Source of the DNA: Saccharomyces paradoxus | Lineage: Eukaryota > Ascomycota > Saccharomycetes > Saccharomycetales > Saccharomycetaceae | DNA length: 64,000 bases | Direction of reading: 5' to 3' | Assembly: GCF_002079055.1 (NCBI RefSeq) | Contig: NC_047490.1 | Span: 682,001 to 746,000 of the forward strand | Shown here: positions 43,444-52,916 of the stretch, piece by piece | Numbering within the stretch: the first letter of the stretch is position 1 | How the letters are laid out: each line of letters starts with the position of its first letter | Notes under the pieces: model-generated | Seen by the model: only the letters and a program-made list of their open reading frames with translations | The model's database searches: none | What the model was told of the DNA's origin: nothing | Program-made: the position numbers and the translations under genes

Positions 43444-45234
43444 TCAAATGTGATAAAAAATAGCCGTAATGAACCTGGCGAAAAATGGAGGATTTAGGTT
43501 GTGTCCTCCGTTTTCTTTTCTCGTAGAGGAACTTGAAGTGGGAGATGATATTCTTGTTGAAGAAATGGTTGAACTTGATTTTGAATTGGAAAAGGTTGAC
43601 GTACTTGTTTGGATTTTTTGGCCTTTGAAACTGGAAGAACTTGTTGCCGAGTGAGACATGGAAACAGAGTACGATGTACTGGAGTTAGATGCCGTCGAAA
43701 ACATGTTCCCACCAGAGACGATACTTTCATATGTGGACCAAGTGCTTGAATAACCGGGTGCTTTAAGGGCACTTGGAACTGAGCCGTCTATGATGTCAAC
43801 GTATTCACCGTCATCACTGGAGTTAGCATGAGCCATGGATATCTCCATATTGTCCAAATCATATACCACGTAAGTATTAGCTAAGAAGTTATCACCTAGG
43901 ATAATGGTCGGATCTGACTGGGGGGCAATTCCTAGTATACAAATATTTGAACGACTGTCTGTGACTAGTTGAAAATCGCTCAACCAATTAGAAAGATAGA
44001 ATCCACCAAAATCAAAGATGACGCTGCTCTCCTGTTCCATTTCTTGGATGCAATCCATTATGTAGTAACCATACACGGGAGAGTAGGTAGCTCCCACTTG
44101 GTCGGCAAGCATTTGTACCAGCTCAGCTGGCATATATGATATGGTGGTACCTGAATCTAACAGAACTGGGATCTTCGTGGTGGTGAGGGTGGTTAGATTT
44201 TCTTCTTTATCCCCTTTCGAAGTACCTACTCCCTGTAAAGTGACTTGGAATTGAATTGGATCCTTGTAGCCGCGATGCTCCAAAGTATTGATGATAGGAA
44301 TTGTGTAGAGATCGCCTGCATATTTTCCATGATCTACGGCGCCAAACAAAATAGTACCATGTTTGGAATCAGAGGAATTCGCGAATAAAGAATAGGCTGT
44401 TGATTTTATGGCTCCTGAATTCTTTAGCACCATCGGAAAGTTATTGTACGTGTAGCTTTTTTGCGCAGAGCTGAGAGAAATACCAGAATAAGTTGATTCC
44501 AAGCCTGGCAAGCCAATACCTAAGACACCAACAGTTGAGTTGGTTTCGTTTGCTACAGCAAAGGATAAACCAGTAATATTCAAATCGTTCAAGCTCAACT
44601 GGTCACGACCCCATGTACCAGATGCAAAAGTTGAATCACCATAGGTGATCGAAAATTCTGTCTTATTGGACTCGAATGTAGACGACTTAGAAGTGTCAAA
44701 TGTCCCGTACGCAGTACAATCAATTGTCTGTGATGTGGAAGCTGTACTATCTAGAGTAGCAGTGGCTTCACTGGTAACTATAGTAGTGTCATAACTAATT
44801 TCAGTAAACACACTCTCAACGACGCTAGCTGAATTATCCTTGTTTACTTGTTTAAACGATGAATCAATAGTATCCTTTTTCTTAGTTGAACAGTATGGAT
44901 TGTTTGAACCAGTGACCCATAGATCAGAAGAACCAGTGTCTACAAGCACAGTAACTTTTTGAGGGGGGGTGCCAATATCTAGTTCCACTGAATAAAAACT
45001 ATTTTGATTGGTCAGTTCTACTAGCTCGTAATCATTATCTCTTGCCACCAAACGCGTTTTATCTTTCGTATCATTAGAAGCGCTTTCAAATGAATTACCG
45101 TATTTCTTCTGAAAATTCACTTTGATATAATCTTTATTAGTTGCTGAGGATGGAGAAGCTATAGAAGCAGCATCCACCGCTAAGCTATAGAGAAGCAATG
45201 CGTCTACAACGTATGTGAAGGCAGATAATTTCAT
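43444..45234 (-). CDS. MKC7: Mkc7 (yapsin 2), GPI-anchored aspartyl protease
   Basis: 596 residues, the S. cerevisiae length. Yapsins cut after mono- or dibasic residues at the cell surface and support wall integrity; Mkc7 is the Yps1 paralogue. Features in order: signal peptide (~1-22), a propeptide with basic cut sites (KTRLVARDND near 62), first catalytic motif VDTGSSDLW with Asp99, a long Ser/Thr-rich insert loop (~115-175) where yapsins are processed, second catalytic motif LDSGTT with Asp360, then a Ser/Thr-rich stalk and a hydrophobic GPI signal. Many N-glycosylation sequons are visible. It is divergent from TAF12. Confidence 0.96.
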   Translation of the reverse strand: MKLSAFTYVVDALLLYSLAVDAASIASPSSATNKDYIKVNFQKKYGNSFESASNDTKDKTRLVARDNDYELVELTNQNSFYSVELDIGTPPQKVTVLVDTGSSDLWVTGSNNPYCSTKKKDTIDSSFKQVNKDNSASVVESVFTEISYDTTIVTSEATATLDSTASTSQTIDCTAYGTFDTSKSSTFESNKTEFSITYGDSTFASGTWGRDQLSLNDLNITGLSFAVANETNSTVGVLGIGLPGLESTYSGISLSSAQKSYTYNNFPMVLKNSGAIKSTAYSLFANSSDSKHGTILFGAVDHGKYAGDLYTIPIINTLEHRGYKDPIQFQVTLQGVGTSKGDKEENLTTLTTTKIPVLLDSGTTISYMPAELVQMLADQVGATYSPVYGYYIMDCIQEMEQESSVIFDFGGFYLSNWLSDFQLVTDSRSNICILGIAPQSDPTIILGDNFLANTYVVYDLDNMEISMAHANSSDDGEYVDIIDGSVPSALKAPGYSSTWSTYESIVSGGNMFSTASNSSTSYSVSMSHSATSSSSFKGQKIQTSTSTFSNSKSSSTISSTRISSPTSSSSTRKENGGHNLNPPFFARFITAIFYHI

Positions 45235-45872
45235 TTCGATCTATTTTTCTCGTTGATTTTTGGTGTATTTTGCTCAGGTGAATAACGAAAGCTTTGTTCC
45301 TCGTTGATATTTTTGGTCAATTACAATTTCTAAGCAAGAACGAGTGGCGCCAATCAAATTTCTCTCAAGAGGGATTTGCTGAGAATAAAATGAAAGGTGT
45401 TTGAAAATAAGGTACTGATACAAGTTTCAAAACTTTAATAAGAAAACTGCCAAATAAACTTTTTCGATGCGTAGCTGAAATTCCACTTAGAAAAAAAAAG
45501 AACGCGTGTAACGATTACGTGCGAAACGATGTGTATAAAACTGGTCTTAATGCACAAATAGGGGTCTAGTAAGGGTAGCAAGGATGCATTAGTTGCACTG
45601 ATAAATATGAAAAGCACGTATGGCCTATAATTACACTAGTTTGGTTCGTGGTAGCTTTTACGAAGAAGCGCATCTTTAGCAGATCACAATTCAGGCCGCA
45701 TTACCCGGGCAGTGAGAGCGGCGAATTTTGTCAAAAAATGGGTTAGATGTTAGTCGGAGCAAACGACTAATGGGCAAATATAACGGTTAGACTGCTATTG
45801 TGAGACAAGAGATTGCCCGAGTAGCACTCAATAGGTAACTGAACTTTACCAGCGTGTGTACAAATTACGATA
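45235..45872. other. Divergent promoter region MKC7 / TAF12
   Basis: 638 bp. A Reb1 site lies near TAF12 (listed separately). TATAAAA at 45533-45539 reads toward TAF12 but is ~335 bp from its ATG, so its role is unclear. No stress or wall-integrity element (Rlm1) was recognised for MKC7. Confidence 0.5.
45701..45707. promoter_or_regulatory. Reb1 site upstream of TAF12
   Basis: TTACCCG followed by GG, a strong Reb1 match, ~170 bp before the TAF12 ATG, the usual position for a general regulatory factor at a TATA-poor housekeeping promoter. Confidence 0.7.
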
Positions 45873-46621
45873 ATGTCTTCTAATCCAGAAAATACTGGTA
45901 CTAATGCCAACAATAATACGAGTACTGGTAATGCCGATGTTATTACAGCAACTCAGCAAAATATGGTACTACAACCGAGACAGTTGCAAGAAATGGCTGC
46001 TAAGTTTAGAGCGTTACTGACTGAAGCAAGAAATGTCGGTGAAACTACTCCCAGGGGCAAAGAATTGATGTTTCAGGCCGCTAAGATCAAACAGGTGTAT
46101 GATGCCCTTACATTAAATAGGAGAAGACAACAGGCTGCGCAAGCTTACAATAATTCCTCAAATCCAAATCCAAGCAATTCGGCTTCTGTTTCTACTGAAA
46201 ATGCCCCCAACAAATCACAGCAACAGCAACAGCAGACAAGGAACAACAGTAACAAATTCAGCAATATGATAAAGCAGGTCCTCACACCGGAAGAAAACCA
46301 AGAATATGAAAAGCTATGGCAGAATTTCCAAGGTCGGCACACAAGTATAAAGGAGAGAGAGACATATTTGAAACAAAATATTGATAGGTTAGAACAAGAA
46401 ATAAATAAACAGACGGATGAAGGGTCCAAGCAACAGCTGCAAGAAAAGAAAAATGAACTGCTTAACGATTGGAAGGTGCTGAAAGTAGAGTATACCAAGT
46501 TGTTTAATAATTATCAAAACAGCAAAAAAACATTTTATGTGGAGTGTGCAAGACACAATCCAGCTTTACATAAATTCTTGCAGGAAAGCACTCAGCAGCA
46601 ACGAGTGCAGCAACAAAGGGT

Positions 46622-46714
<93 letters not shown>

Positions 46715-46716
46715 CC

Positions 46717-46762
<46 letters not shown>

Positions 46763-46764
46763 CC

Positions 46765-46799
<35 letters not shown>

Positions 46800-47582
46800 G
46801 GTCAAAACCAAACAAATGCTTCTACTACAAATTCTACAGAAATGCCCTCGACAACTGCACCTGATGCAGTGAAATCACAGCAGCAGCAAAACGCACTTCC
46901 TGCCACCAATACTCCCAGAGGTAATGTAAACGCTCCGCAGACTGAACAATCGAAAGCTAAGGTGACTAATGTAAATGCGACGGCATCCATGATGAATAAT
47001 GTAAGTTCGAGTAAGTCAGCAATATTCAAACAGACAGAACCTGCCATACCTATATCGGAAAATATATCTACCAAAGCACCAGCGCCTGTAGCTTATAGAT
47101 CCAACAGGCCCACAATAACTGGCGGTTCTGCTATGAATGCCAGTGCCTTGAATACACCGGCAACAACTAAATTACCACCCTATGAAATGGATACTCAGAG
47201 AGTTATGTCAAAGCGGAAATTAAGGGAGTTAGTGAAGACTGTTGGGATTGATGAGGGTGATGGTGAAACTGTCATCGATGGTGACGTAGAGGAATTGCTA
47301 TTGGATCTTGCCGATGATTTTGTCACTAATGTTACAGCTTTTTCTTGTAGATTGGCAAAACATAGAAAATCGGACAATTTAGAGGCAAGAGACATCCAGC
47401 TACATTTGGAAAGAAATTGGAATATTAGGATTCCTGGTTATTCCGCTGATGAAATAAGAAGTACAAGAAAATGGAACCCCTCCCAAAATTATAATCAGAA
47501 ATTGCAGAGCATTACGTCTGATAAAGTGGCAGCTGCGAAAAATAATAGCAATAATGTTGCAAGCCTGAATACAAAAAAATAA
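45873..47582 (+). CDS. TAF12: Taf12, histone-fold subunit of TFIID and SAGA, with long polyglutamine
   Basis: 569 residues; I recall 539 for S288C, the excess being in polyglutamine. Taf12 pairs with Taf4 in TFIID and with Ada1 in SAGA. The C-terminal H2B-like histone fold spans ~443-520 (MSKRKLRELVKTVGI, VEELLLDLADDFVTNV, ARDIQLHLERNWNI) and is intact. Residues ~125-215 are a charged helical region (KLWQNFQGRHTSIKERETY). Residues ~240-310 are an almost pure Gln tract (30 Q, H, 15 Q, H, 12 Q). Upstream there is a smaller mixed Gln run near residue 116. It is convergent with SWI5. Confidence 0.96.
46623..46799 (+). repeat. TAF12: CAA trinucleotide array in TAF12
   Basis: Pure CAA codons: 30 (46623-46712), CAC, 15 (46716-46760), CAC, 12 (46764-46799). 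No CAG occurs inside. Out-of-frame reads of this tract give long Asn, Thr, Val and Leu runs that are not genes. Confidence 0.97.
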
Positions 47583-47827
47583 TTCCGTTACCCACATTCT
47601 TTACTTCTTTCGCAGAAAACTTCTAAAGCTATAATTTACACTATTACATATATCTATAAATTAAAAAAATTTCAAATTAATTAATTAATTAATATTTTGT
47701 ACCTAAAATGTTCATACTGTACTACTTACCTAGATTATACATAATTAAAAAAAAACTTCTTCTTTATTTTCGTTTCGTTTTTATTATTAAATATTAAAAA
47801 AAAGTGTCCATAACGTCAATGTTTTTT
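47583..47827. other. Convergent 3' region TAF12 / SWI5
   Basis: 245 bp, strongly AT-rich, with AATT repeated at 47675-47693 and A/T runs; suited to 3'-end formation in both directions. Nothing else seen. Confidence 0.5.
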
Positions 47828-49957
47828 TTACTTTTGGTTAAGTTTCATTGGCGAAACCATTATCCCCGTTCCGTGCCCATCATAATTACGCTCTCTTCTG
47901 AGTTGATCTTCAAGTTTGAACATCAACTGTCCATTATGATCCTTATTAAGGTTTTCTTTAATTGGACTACTAGAGACACTCGAAGTTCCATCCTTTCTGG
48001 GTCTTCCCCTTTTCCTCGGAGACCTTTTAATTACTACGTTTTCATATTTTTTACCACCACTGCAAATCATTCTACTTCTGTGCACAACCAAAGCATCTTC
48101 TCTGTTGAATTTCTTCCCACAGGGACACGCATATGCCTTTTCTTGATGCGACTTTTTATGTCTGATCAAGTCATGATTCCGTACAAATGCCTTATCACAT
48201 CCAGGGTGATCACAGGAATACGGCCGGTCTTCCAAATGTGTTTGGATATGAGATCTGATGTTATATCTCCTCTTGAATGTTTTTGCACATCCCGGATACA
48301 AACACTCAAATGTTTTATCAGGCATTTCCTTTACATATCTATCGATCGAGCCTCTGGGCAGTGTTGTAAGTTTCCTTGTTATTTTCGAGGGACTATTGCC
48401 AGTGTAAGTGTCAATTTCCTTAACGTGAGTACCAAATTGAGGGGATCTTCCCTCATACATACTTTGGGACTTAAGAATCGGAGAAGGTGTTTCAGAAATA
48501 ATAAATCTACTTTCAGGCTCATTTTCCTCATCATCGTCTCCCTCATTATCTGTATTTTTTTTAAGTACATTAGGGCCTAAATCATTGAAACCGCCTTCGC
48601 GATATCCTACCTGCTGGCACGGCGGCTTTAGATGCGGTGTCGCAGCTGCGATACCCAATGAATTTTCACCGATGGAGCTAAAATGTAACTGCTTACCTCT
48701 TGGCGTATATTGGTCTATATAACCGGAAGAAACGACCACTTTATTAGCTGATGGAGTATTATTTACAGACCCCGGAATTGTGGGCATAATATCCACAGCA
48801 GCACTCTTTAGGGACACCGCTTTTGTAGGAGAAGCGCCTGGTTTTCCAAGAGGTTCAATACCAAGCCCCAAAGGCCTCTCTGAATATTCGCTCCCCTGTT
48901 CTTCGGCATTTATCTTGAAATCCAACCTTAAGTTATTAGGGGTAATGTTAGCGGAGTTGGAAGCGGCTGAACTAACTCTACTCTTTGGAGTGAAGGGCGC
49001 AATAAATTTGGGTTTCGAATTCAGGTTTTCACTTGGATCCGAACGGGTTTTTTTTGGTGAAATAAGCGTGTCATTGAAATCTTCGTTCAAATCTTGGAAA
49101 CATAGTGGACCTGCCGTACCATTAGAGTTTTTTCTCTCAAAGGAGTACTTCTGTCTATTGATTCTCCTAGAAGGTGAGCCAGTGAACGAAGTGTTCGACA
49201 TCGGCGGAGAAATCATTGGTGAAAGACTATTTGAGTATACATCCTCCACATTTTCGGAAACAACAGCGATCTTTCTTTTGGGAGATAAAAATTTTTGGCC
49301 ATCAGCGCTCTCTAAGGTAGCCTGTAGTTGTTGTTGCTTGTATTGTGTTTGCTTTAGTTCTAACTCTAACTTCTTATTAGCCTCTTGCTGTGCCCTCAGT
49401 TGTTCACGCAACTCTTGCTGTTGTTGTAATAGTAATTCACCGAGGTTTCTATCAAAGCTTTTATTAGTTTCACTTTTGTTTATGGCCTCCAATAAGTTAT
49501 CTGCCATGGGGATCCTCTTTTCATCATTGGGCATATCACTCACAGTTTTTTGGAACATAGCCAAACCAACGTCATGATTTGACCTATTTTCATTCAACAA
49601 GCTAGTTTCATTTAGAGTGGCTTCTCTTGCAGTACTTTCTAAATCAAAGTTCATGCTTTGCCAATCGTTTGCTACCAATTCGGAGAAAGCAGAAACCTTA
49701 ACAGATTTTTCATCAGAAAGCGGTCCTAGCGGAAGGTTTAAGTCTTTTATTTCACTCATTATAATTTCATTAGTTTCACCATAATTTAGATTCAAAATAT
49801 TGCCCAAGTCATCTGTTGCTAGTGTTTTATATTCGCCATCTATACCATAATTCGAAAGATCGTTACCTCTAATATTTGAGGAATAAGAATTGGTTGGTAG
49901 ATCGAAGTTTAGACTTTGCACTTTCGAGGCATCAAACCAAGAGTTTGACGTATCCAT
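47828..49957 (-). CDS. SWI5: Swi5, cell-cycle zinc-finger activator (HO, SIC1)
   Basis: 709 residues, the S. cerevisiae length. Swi5 enters the nucleus late in mitosis and activates HO, SIC1 and other M/G1 genes. Three C2H2-type fingers lie at ~550-635: FECLYPGCAKTF...HIQTH, YSCDHPGCDKAF...HKKSH, and a shorter YACPCGKKFNRE...H. They are followed by the NLS region KRSPRKRGRPRKD, whose Ser-Pro sites are the Cdk sites that hold Swi5 in the cytoplasm. A Gln-rich coiled region (residues ~170-215) and many Ser-Pro sites fill the rest. Its own promoter has the Mcm1/forkhead site expected of the CLB2 cluster. Confidence 0.97.
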   Translation of the reverse strand: MDTSNSWFDASKVQSLNFDLPTNSYSSNIRGNDLSNYGIDGEYKTLATDDLGNILNLNYGETNEIIMSEIKDLNLPLGPLSDEKSVKVSAFSELVANDWQSMNFDLESTAREATLNETSLLNENRSNHDVGLAMFQKTVSDMPNDEKRIPMADNLLEAINKSETNKSFDRNLGELLLQQQQELREQLRAQQEANKKLELELKQTQYKQQQLQATLESADGQKFLSPKRKIAVVSENVEDVYSNSLSPMISPPMSNTSFTGSPSRRINRQKYSFERKNSNGTAGPLCFQDLNEDFNDTLISPKKTRSDPSENLNSKPKFIAPFTPKSRVSSAASNSANITPNNLRLDFKINAEEQGSEYSERPLGLGIEPLGKPGASPTKAVSLKSAAVDIMPTIPGSVNNTPSANKVVVSSGYIDQYTPRGKQLHFSSIGENSLGIAAATPHLKPPCQQVGYREGGFNDLGPNVLKKNTDNEGDDDEENEPESRFIISETPSPILKSQSMYEGRSPQFGTHVKEIDTYTGNSPSKITRKLTTLPRGSIDRYVKEMPDKTFECLYPGCAKTFKRRYNIRSHIQTHLEDRPYSCDHPGCDKAFVRNHDLIRHKKSHQEKAYACPCGKKFNREDALVVHRSRMICSGGKKYENVVIKRSPRKRGRPRKDGTSSVSSSPIKENLNKDHNGQLMFKLEDQLRRERNYDGHGTGIMVSPMKLNQK

Positions 49958-50250
49958 CTTTTCAACAAAGCAATGACGTTAATATTTTATGCGGTTACGC
50001 TTTTAATTATATCGTGAAGATAAGCACGTTCTTAGGATCTATTTACCTAGCTCCAAGAACGAGATATGTAGTGGGTATCTATATTGCCGTCGTCGAATCT
50101 TTCTTCTAGAACAACTTTTGTCTTGTGTACCAAGGCATAATCAGTGACTAGAAATTACAGAAGATCTTCTATAGTGCTTTAATCATTGTTTATAGAGCAG
50201 ACCTGTAGGGGGAAGGAAACAGCATTAGTCGCTAATGGTAAGCATTGTTA

Positions 50251-50274
50251 TTGTTTACCTTATTCCTAATCAGG
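50251..50274 (-). promoter_or_regulatory. Composite Mcm1 / forkhead element of SWI5
   Basis: On the minus strand: CCTGATTAGG (Mcm1 CArG-like, one mismatch to CC(A/T)6GG) at 50274-50265, then GGTAAACAA (Fkh1/2 core) ending at 50251. Order and spacing match the classical SWI5 promoter element that drives G2/M transcription. It is about 300 bp from the SWI5 ATG. Confidence 0.85.
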
Positions 50275-50647
50275 TTAAAGCACCAAAGCGAAAATTTCAT
50301 CCTTTGCGCTTGCCCGGACTGGGCCTCAGCCAAATATATCTGCAACAATGTCACTGTCACCATATCACTATGTCACTATGTATTGGAACAGTAACCTTCT
50401 GATGAATATTTAACAAAGTTTGAGCTAACTGTAGAGCTTATATAGACTTTCAGGCAGTCATACTACTCTCGAGAATATCCAATAACAATGCACTGATGTT
50501 TGATTCTGCATTACTTTAAGACAGGAATGACACAGCACTTGGATTCAGCCGTAAATATTTACTTGACACCATTGAATGGAACAGTTGTGTAAGTGTCCAG
50601 CTTTAGAGCCAGTTTAGCTATGGTTCATCAGCTAAGCTACTTTACCG

Positions 50648-50657
50648 CATGTGAAAA
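50648..50657 (+). promoter_or_regulatory. UASINO-like element of EKI1
   Basis: CATGTGAAAA, one base from the CATGTGAAAT consensus for Ino2-Ino4, ~219 bp before the EKI1 ATG. EKI1 expression is reported to be repressed by inositol and choline, in line with such an element. Confidence 0.65.
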
Positions 50658-50866
50658 ACGGTAGTGGCAGTGAAAAAATATCGTTTGAGGCTCGGCTACC
50701 CGGAGGTCGTTTGCGAAAGAGTATGTATGGCAATCTACAAAACAATAGATGTGGTTGTTGTGATAACAGACTGGCACAAAATTACCAAATTGTTGCGATA
50801 TGCAGCTATAGTTTGGTACGAAAGCAGTAACTGAAATTTACGGAAACTTATCGTGTAATTTGGATA

Positions 50867-52477
50867 ATGTACACCAATTATTCACTCACGAGCAGTGACA
50901 CAATGTCCCGAACTTACCTGCTCGGCACAGCCTCACTAGAAATGTCTAAGAAAAAGCACCAGCTAGAAAATTGCAATAAGCCAACGAAGAGGGTGATCCA
51001 TATCATTGACCCTAATGTCATCTCAGAAGCCGGCTTGCAAAATGAACTGCCAGTAAGGTGCTCTAATGAAGATGGTGAGATTACATCAATTTCTTTGACT
51101 TCACAACCCTCCAACGATTTTCTCAAGTTGGCGTACGTAAACGAGAAATTAGATCCGTCTTTGCCATCCCAATATTTTAGACAAGATATCATAAATGTTT
51201 TACAAAGCTTGGAGATTCCTGGATGGGCTGCGAATGACTCTAAAGAAACCGTGTTGGATAAAGATTTATTAACTTTGACGAAAATCAAGGGGGCCCTTAC
51301 AAATGTCATTTATAAGATTCACTATCCGAATCTACCCTCTTTACTAATGAGAATTTTTGGTGATAGCATAGATTCTGTAATTGATAGGGAATATGAATTG
51401 AAGATTATCGCGAGATTATCATTTTATAATTTAGGTCCCAAGTTGGAAGGATATTTTCAGAATGGCAGATTTGAAAAATATATTGAGGGTTCGAGAACAT
51501 CTACTCAGGCTGACTTTATAGATCGGGATACTTCAGTAAGAATTGCTAAAAAGTTGAAAGAGTTGCATTGCACTGTTCCACTAACGCATAAAGAAAGATC
51601 TGATCAACCATCGTGTTGGAAAACCTTTGATCAGTGGATCAAATTAATAGATTCGCATAAACAGTGGGTTTCCGATCATGGAAATATAAGTGAAAATTTA
51701 CGCTGTTCAAATTGGAACTTCTTTATAAAGAGTTTTGAAACTTATAAGCATTGGCTATATAACGATTCCGCTTTTACTTCAAAGTTGTTAAGAGAAGGTG
51801 ATAAAGATATTACGATAAATACTGGGCTGAAGATGGTATTTTGTCATAACGACTTACAGCATGGTAATTTACTTTTTAAAAGTAAGGACAACGATAACGT
51901 TTCAGTAGATGATTTAACAATTATTGATTTTGAGTACGCTGGCCCTAACCCTGTTGTATTTGATTTATCAAATCATCTGAATGAATGGATGCAAGACTAT
52001 AATGGTGTACAGTCTTTCAAATGTCATATTGATAGGTACCCAAAAGAAGAAGATGTTCTAGTTTTTGCACAAAGTTATATAAATCATATGAGTGAGAATC
52101 ATGTGGAAATCGATTCACAGGAAGTTAGGATTCTCTATAATCTAATCATCGAGTGGAGGCCTTGCGCACAACTATTCTGGTGTCTTTGGGCTCTTTTGCA
52201 AAGTGGAAGGCTTCCGCAACAACTACTGATAGATGAAAAATCAATCAGCAAAAAAGATAGATTATGTGATGAAACGTGTACTATCACACGCAAGAACGGC
52301 GAAAGTAAAGAGGACGGAAAATACGATGGTTACGAAGATGATTCGTTTAACTATTTAGGATTTTGTAGAGAAAAGATGTCTGTTTTTTGGGGTGATTTAA
52401 TTACAATGGGGATTATCGATAAAGACTGTTCAGATATTGGAAAAACCGACTACTTAGACACTAAAGTTATTCTTTAA
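50867..52477 (+). CDS. EKI1: Eki1, ethanolamine kinase
   Basis: 536 residues (534 in S. cerevisiae as I recall). Eki1 phosphorylates ethanolamine, and less well choline, as the first step of the CDP-ethanolamine (Kennedy) branch of phosphatidylethanolamine synthesis; it is the paralogue of Cki1. The choline-kinase fold is clear: FCHNDLQHGNLLF (Brenner motif, His327, catalytic Asp329), then TIIDFEYAGPNPVVFDLSNH with the metal-binding Asp-Phe-Glu, and a late Trp-rich helix IEWRPCAQLFWCLWALLQ. The N-terminal ~110 residues are a variable extension with a second Met at 13. Confidence 0.96.
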   Translation: MYTNYSLTSSDTMSRTYLLGTASLEMSKKKHQLENCNKPTKRVIHIIDPNVISEAGLQNELPVRCSNEDGEITSISLTSQPSNDFLKLAYVNEKLDPSLPSQYFRQDIINVLQSLEIPGWAANDSKETVLDKDLLTLTKIKGALTNVIYKIHYPNLPSLLMRIFGDSIDSVIDREYELKIIARLSFYNLGPKLEGYFQNGRFEKYIEGSRTSTQADFIDRDTSVRIAKKLKELHCTVPLTHKERSDQPSCWKTFDQWIKLIDSHKQWVSDHGNISENLRCSNWNFFIKSFETYKHWLYNDSAFTSKLLREGDKDITINTGLKMVFCHNDLQHGNLLFKSKDNDNVSVDDLTIIDFEYAGPNPVVFDLSNHLNEWMQDYNGVQSFKCHIDRYPKEEDVLVFAQSYINHMSENHVEIDSQEVRILYNLIIEWRPCAQLFWCLWALLQSGRLPQQLLIDEKSISKKDRLCDETCTITRKNGESKEDGKYDGYEDDSFNYLGFCREKMSVFWGDLITMGIIDKDCSDIGKTDYLDTKVIL

Positions 52478-52916
52478 GCTGTATACACTATTAGGTATTC
52501 TCCTATTCACTAAATAAATATGTATTTTCAAATGCACAGTTAATCAAAAGGTGCTTAGGCTGCAACAAAAGATAAAATAAAAAATCGTAAAGGAAGGAAA
52601 TTCTTCTCAGTTTATTTACCAAATCCTAATAAAATCAAAAGAATATTAGTAGATTCTATTATAAAATATATAGTTATGATAATGGTAATGTAGTGATAAA
52701 AATACAATATCTAAGAGGTATTGTTAAGAAATTTTTTTTCTATATTTTCCGCTCTTCCCACGTCTCAATATAGAATGAAAAACAACATTAATTCGTATAG
52801 TTCCATGTATCATCATAGCATATTTTTAAATATCATACTTAAATAGAAGAGATCCTCACTGTAATAGCGGACATAAATGGTCATGAAATCAGATTGACAC
52901 GGGACAAAATTTCAAA
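52478..52916. other. Convergent 3' region EKI1 / KGD2
   Basis: 439 bp, AT-rich throughout with TATATA at about 52667 and several A/T runs. Two 3' ends are served here; no further gene seen. Confidence 0.5.

Larger units (their letters stand above)
49958..50866. other. Divergent promoter region SWI5 / EKI1
   Basis: 909 bp. It holds the Mcm1/Fkh element for SWI5 and a UASINO-like element for EKI1 (both listed). Between them a small direct repeat, ATGTCACT or close variants three times within 50346-50385. No zinc-responsive element (ACCTTNAAGGT) was found although EKI1 is reported to respond to zinc. Confidence 0.65.

Noticed and set aside
46504-46872. Frames coding for long Asn, Val or Leu runs
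   Set aside because: They are other-frame and antisense readings of the CAA array of TAF12.
47804-49577. Two long plus-strand frames (258 and 265 codons) opposite SWI5
   Set aside because: Both are antisense to the well-supported SWI5 CDS and have no recognisable domain; their Ser/Leu/Phe-rich makeup mirrors the Asn/Lys/Ser-rich sense protein.
50346-50385. Short direct repeat of ATGTCACT-like octamers in the SWI5-EKI1 promoter
   Set aside because: Three imperfect 8-mers look like minor slippage and match no regulator I can name.
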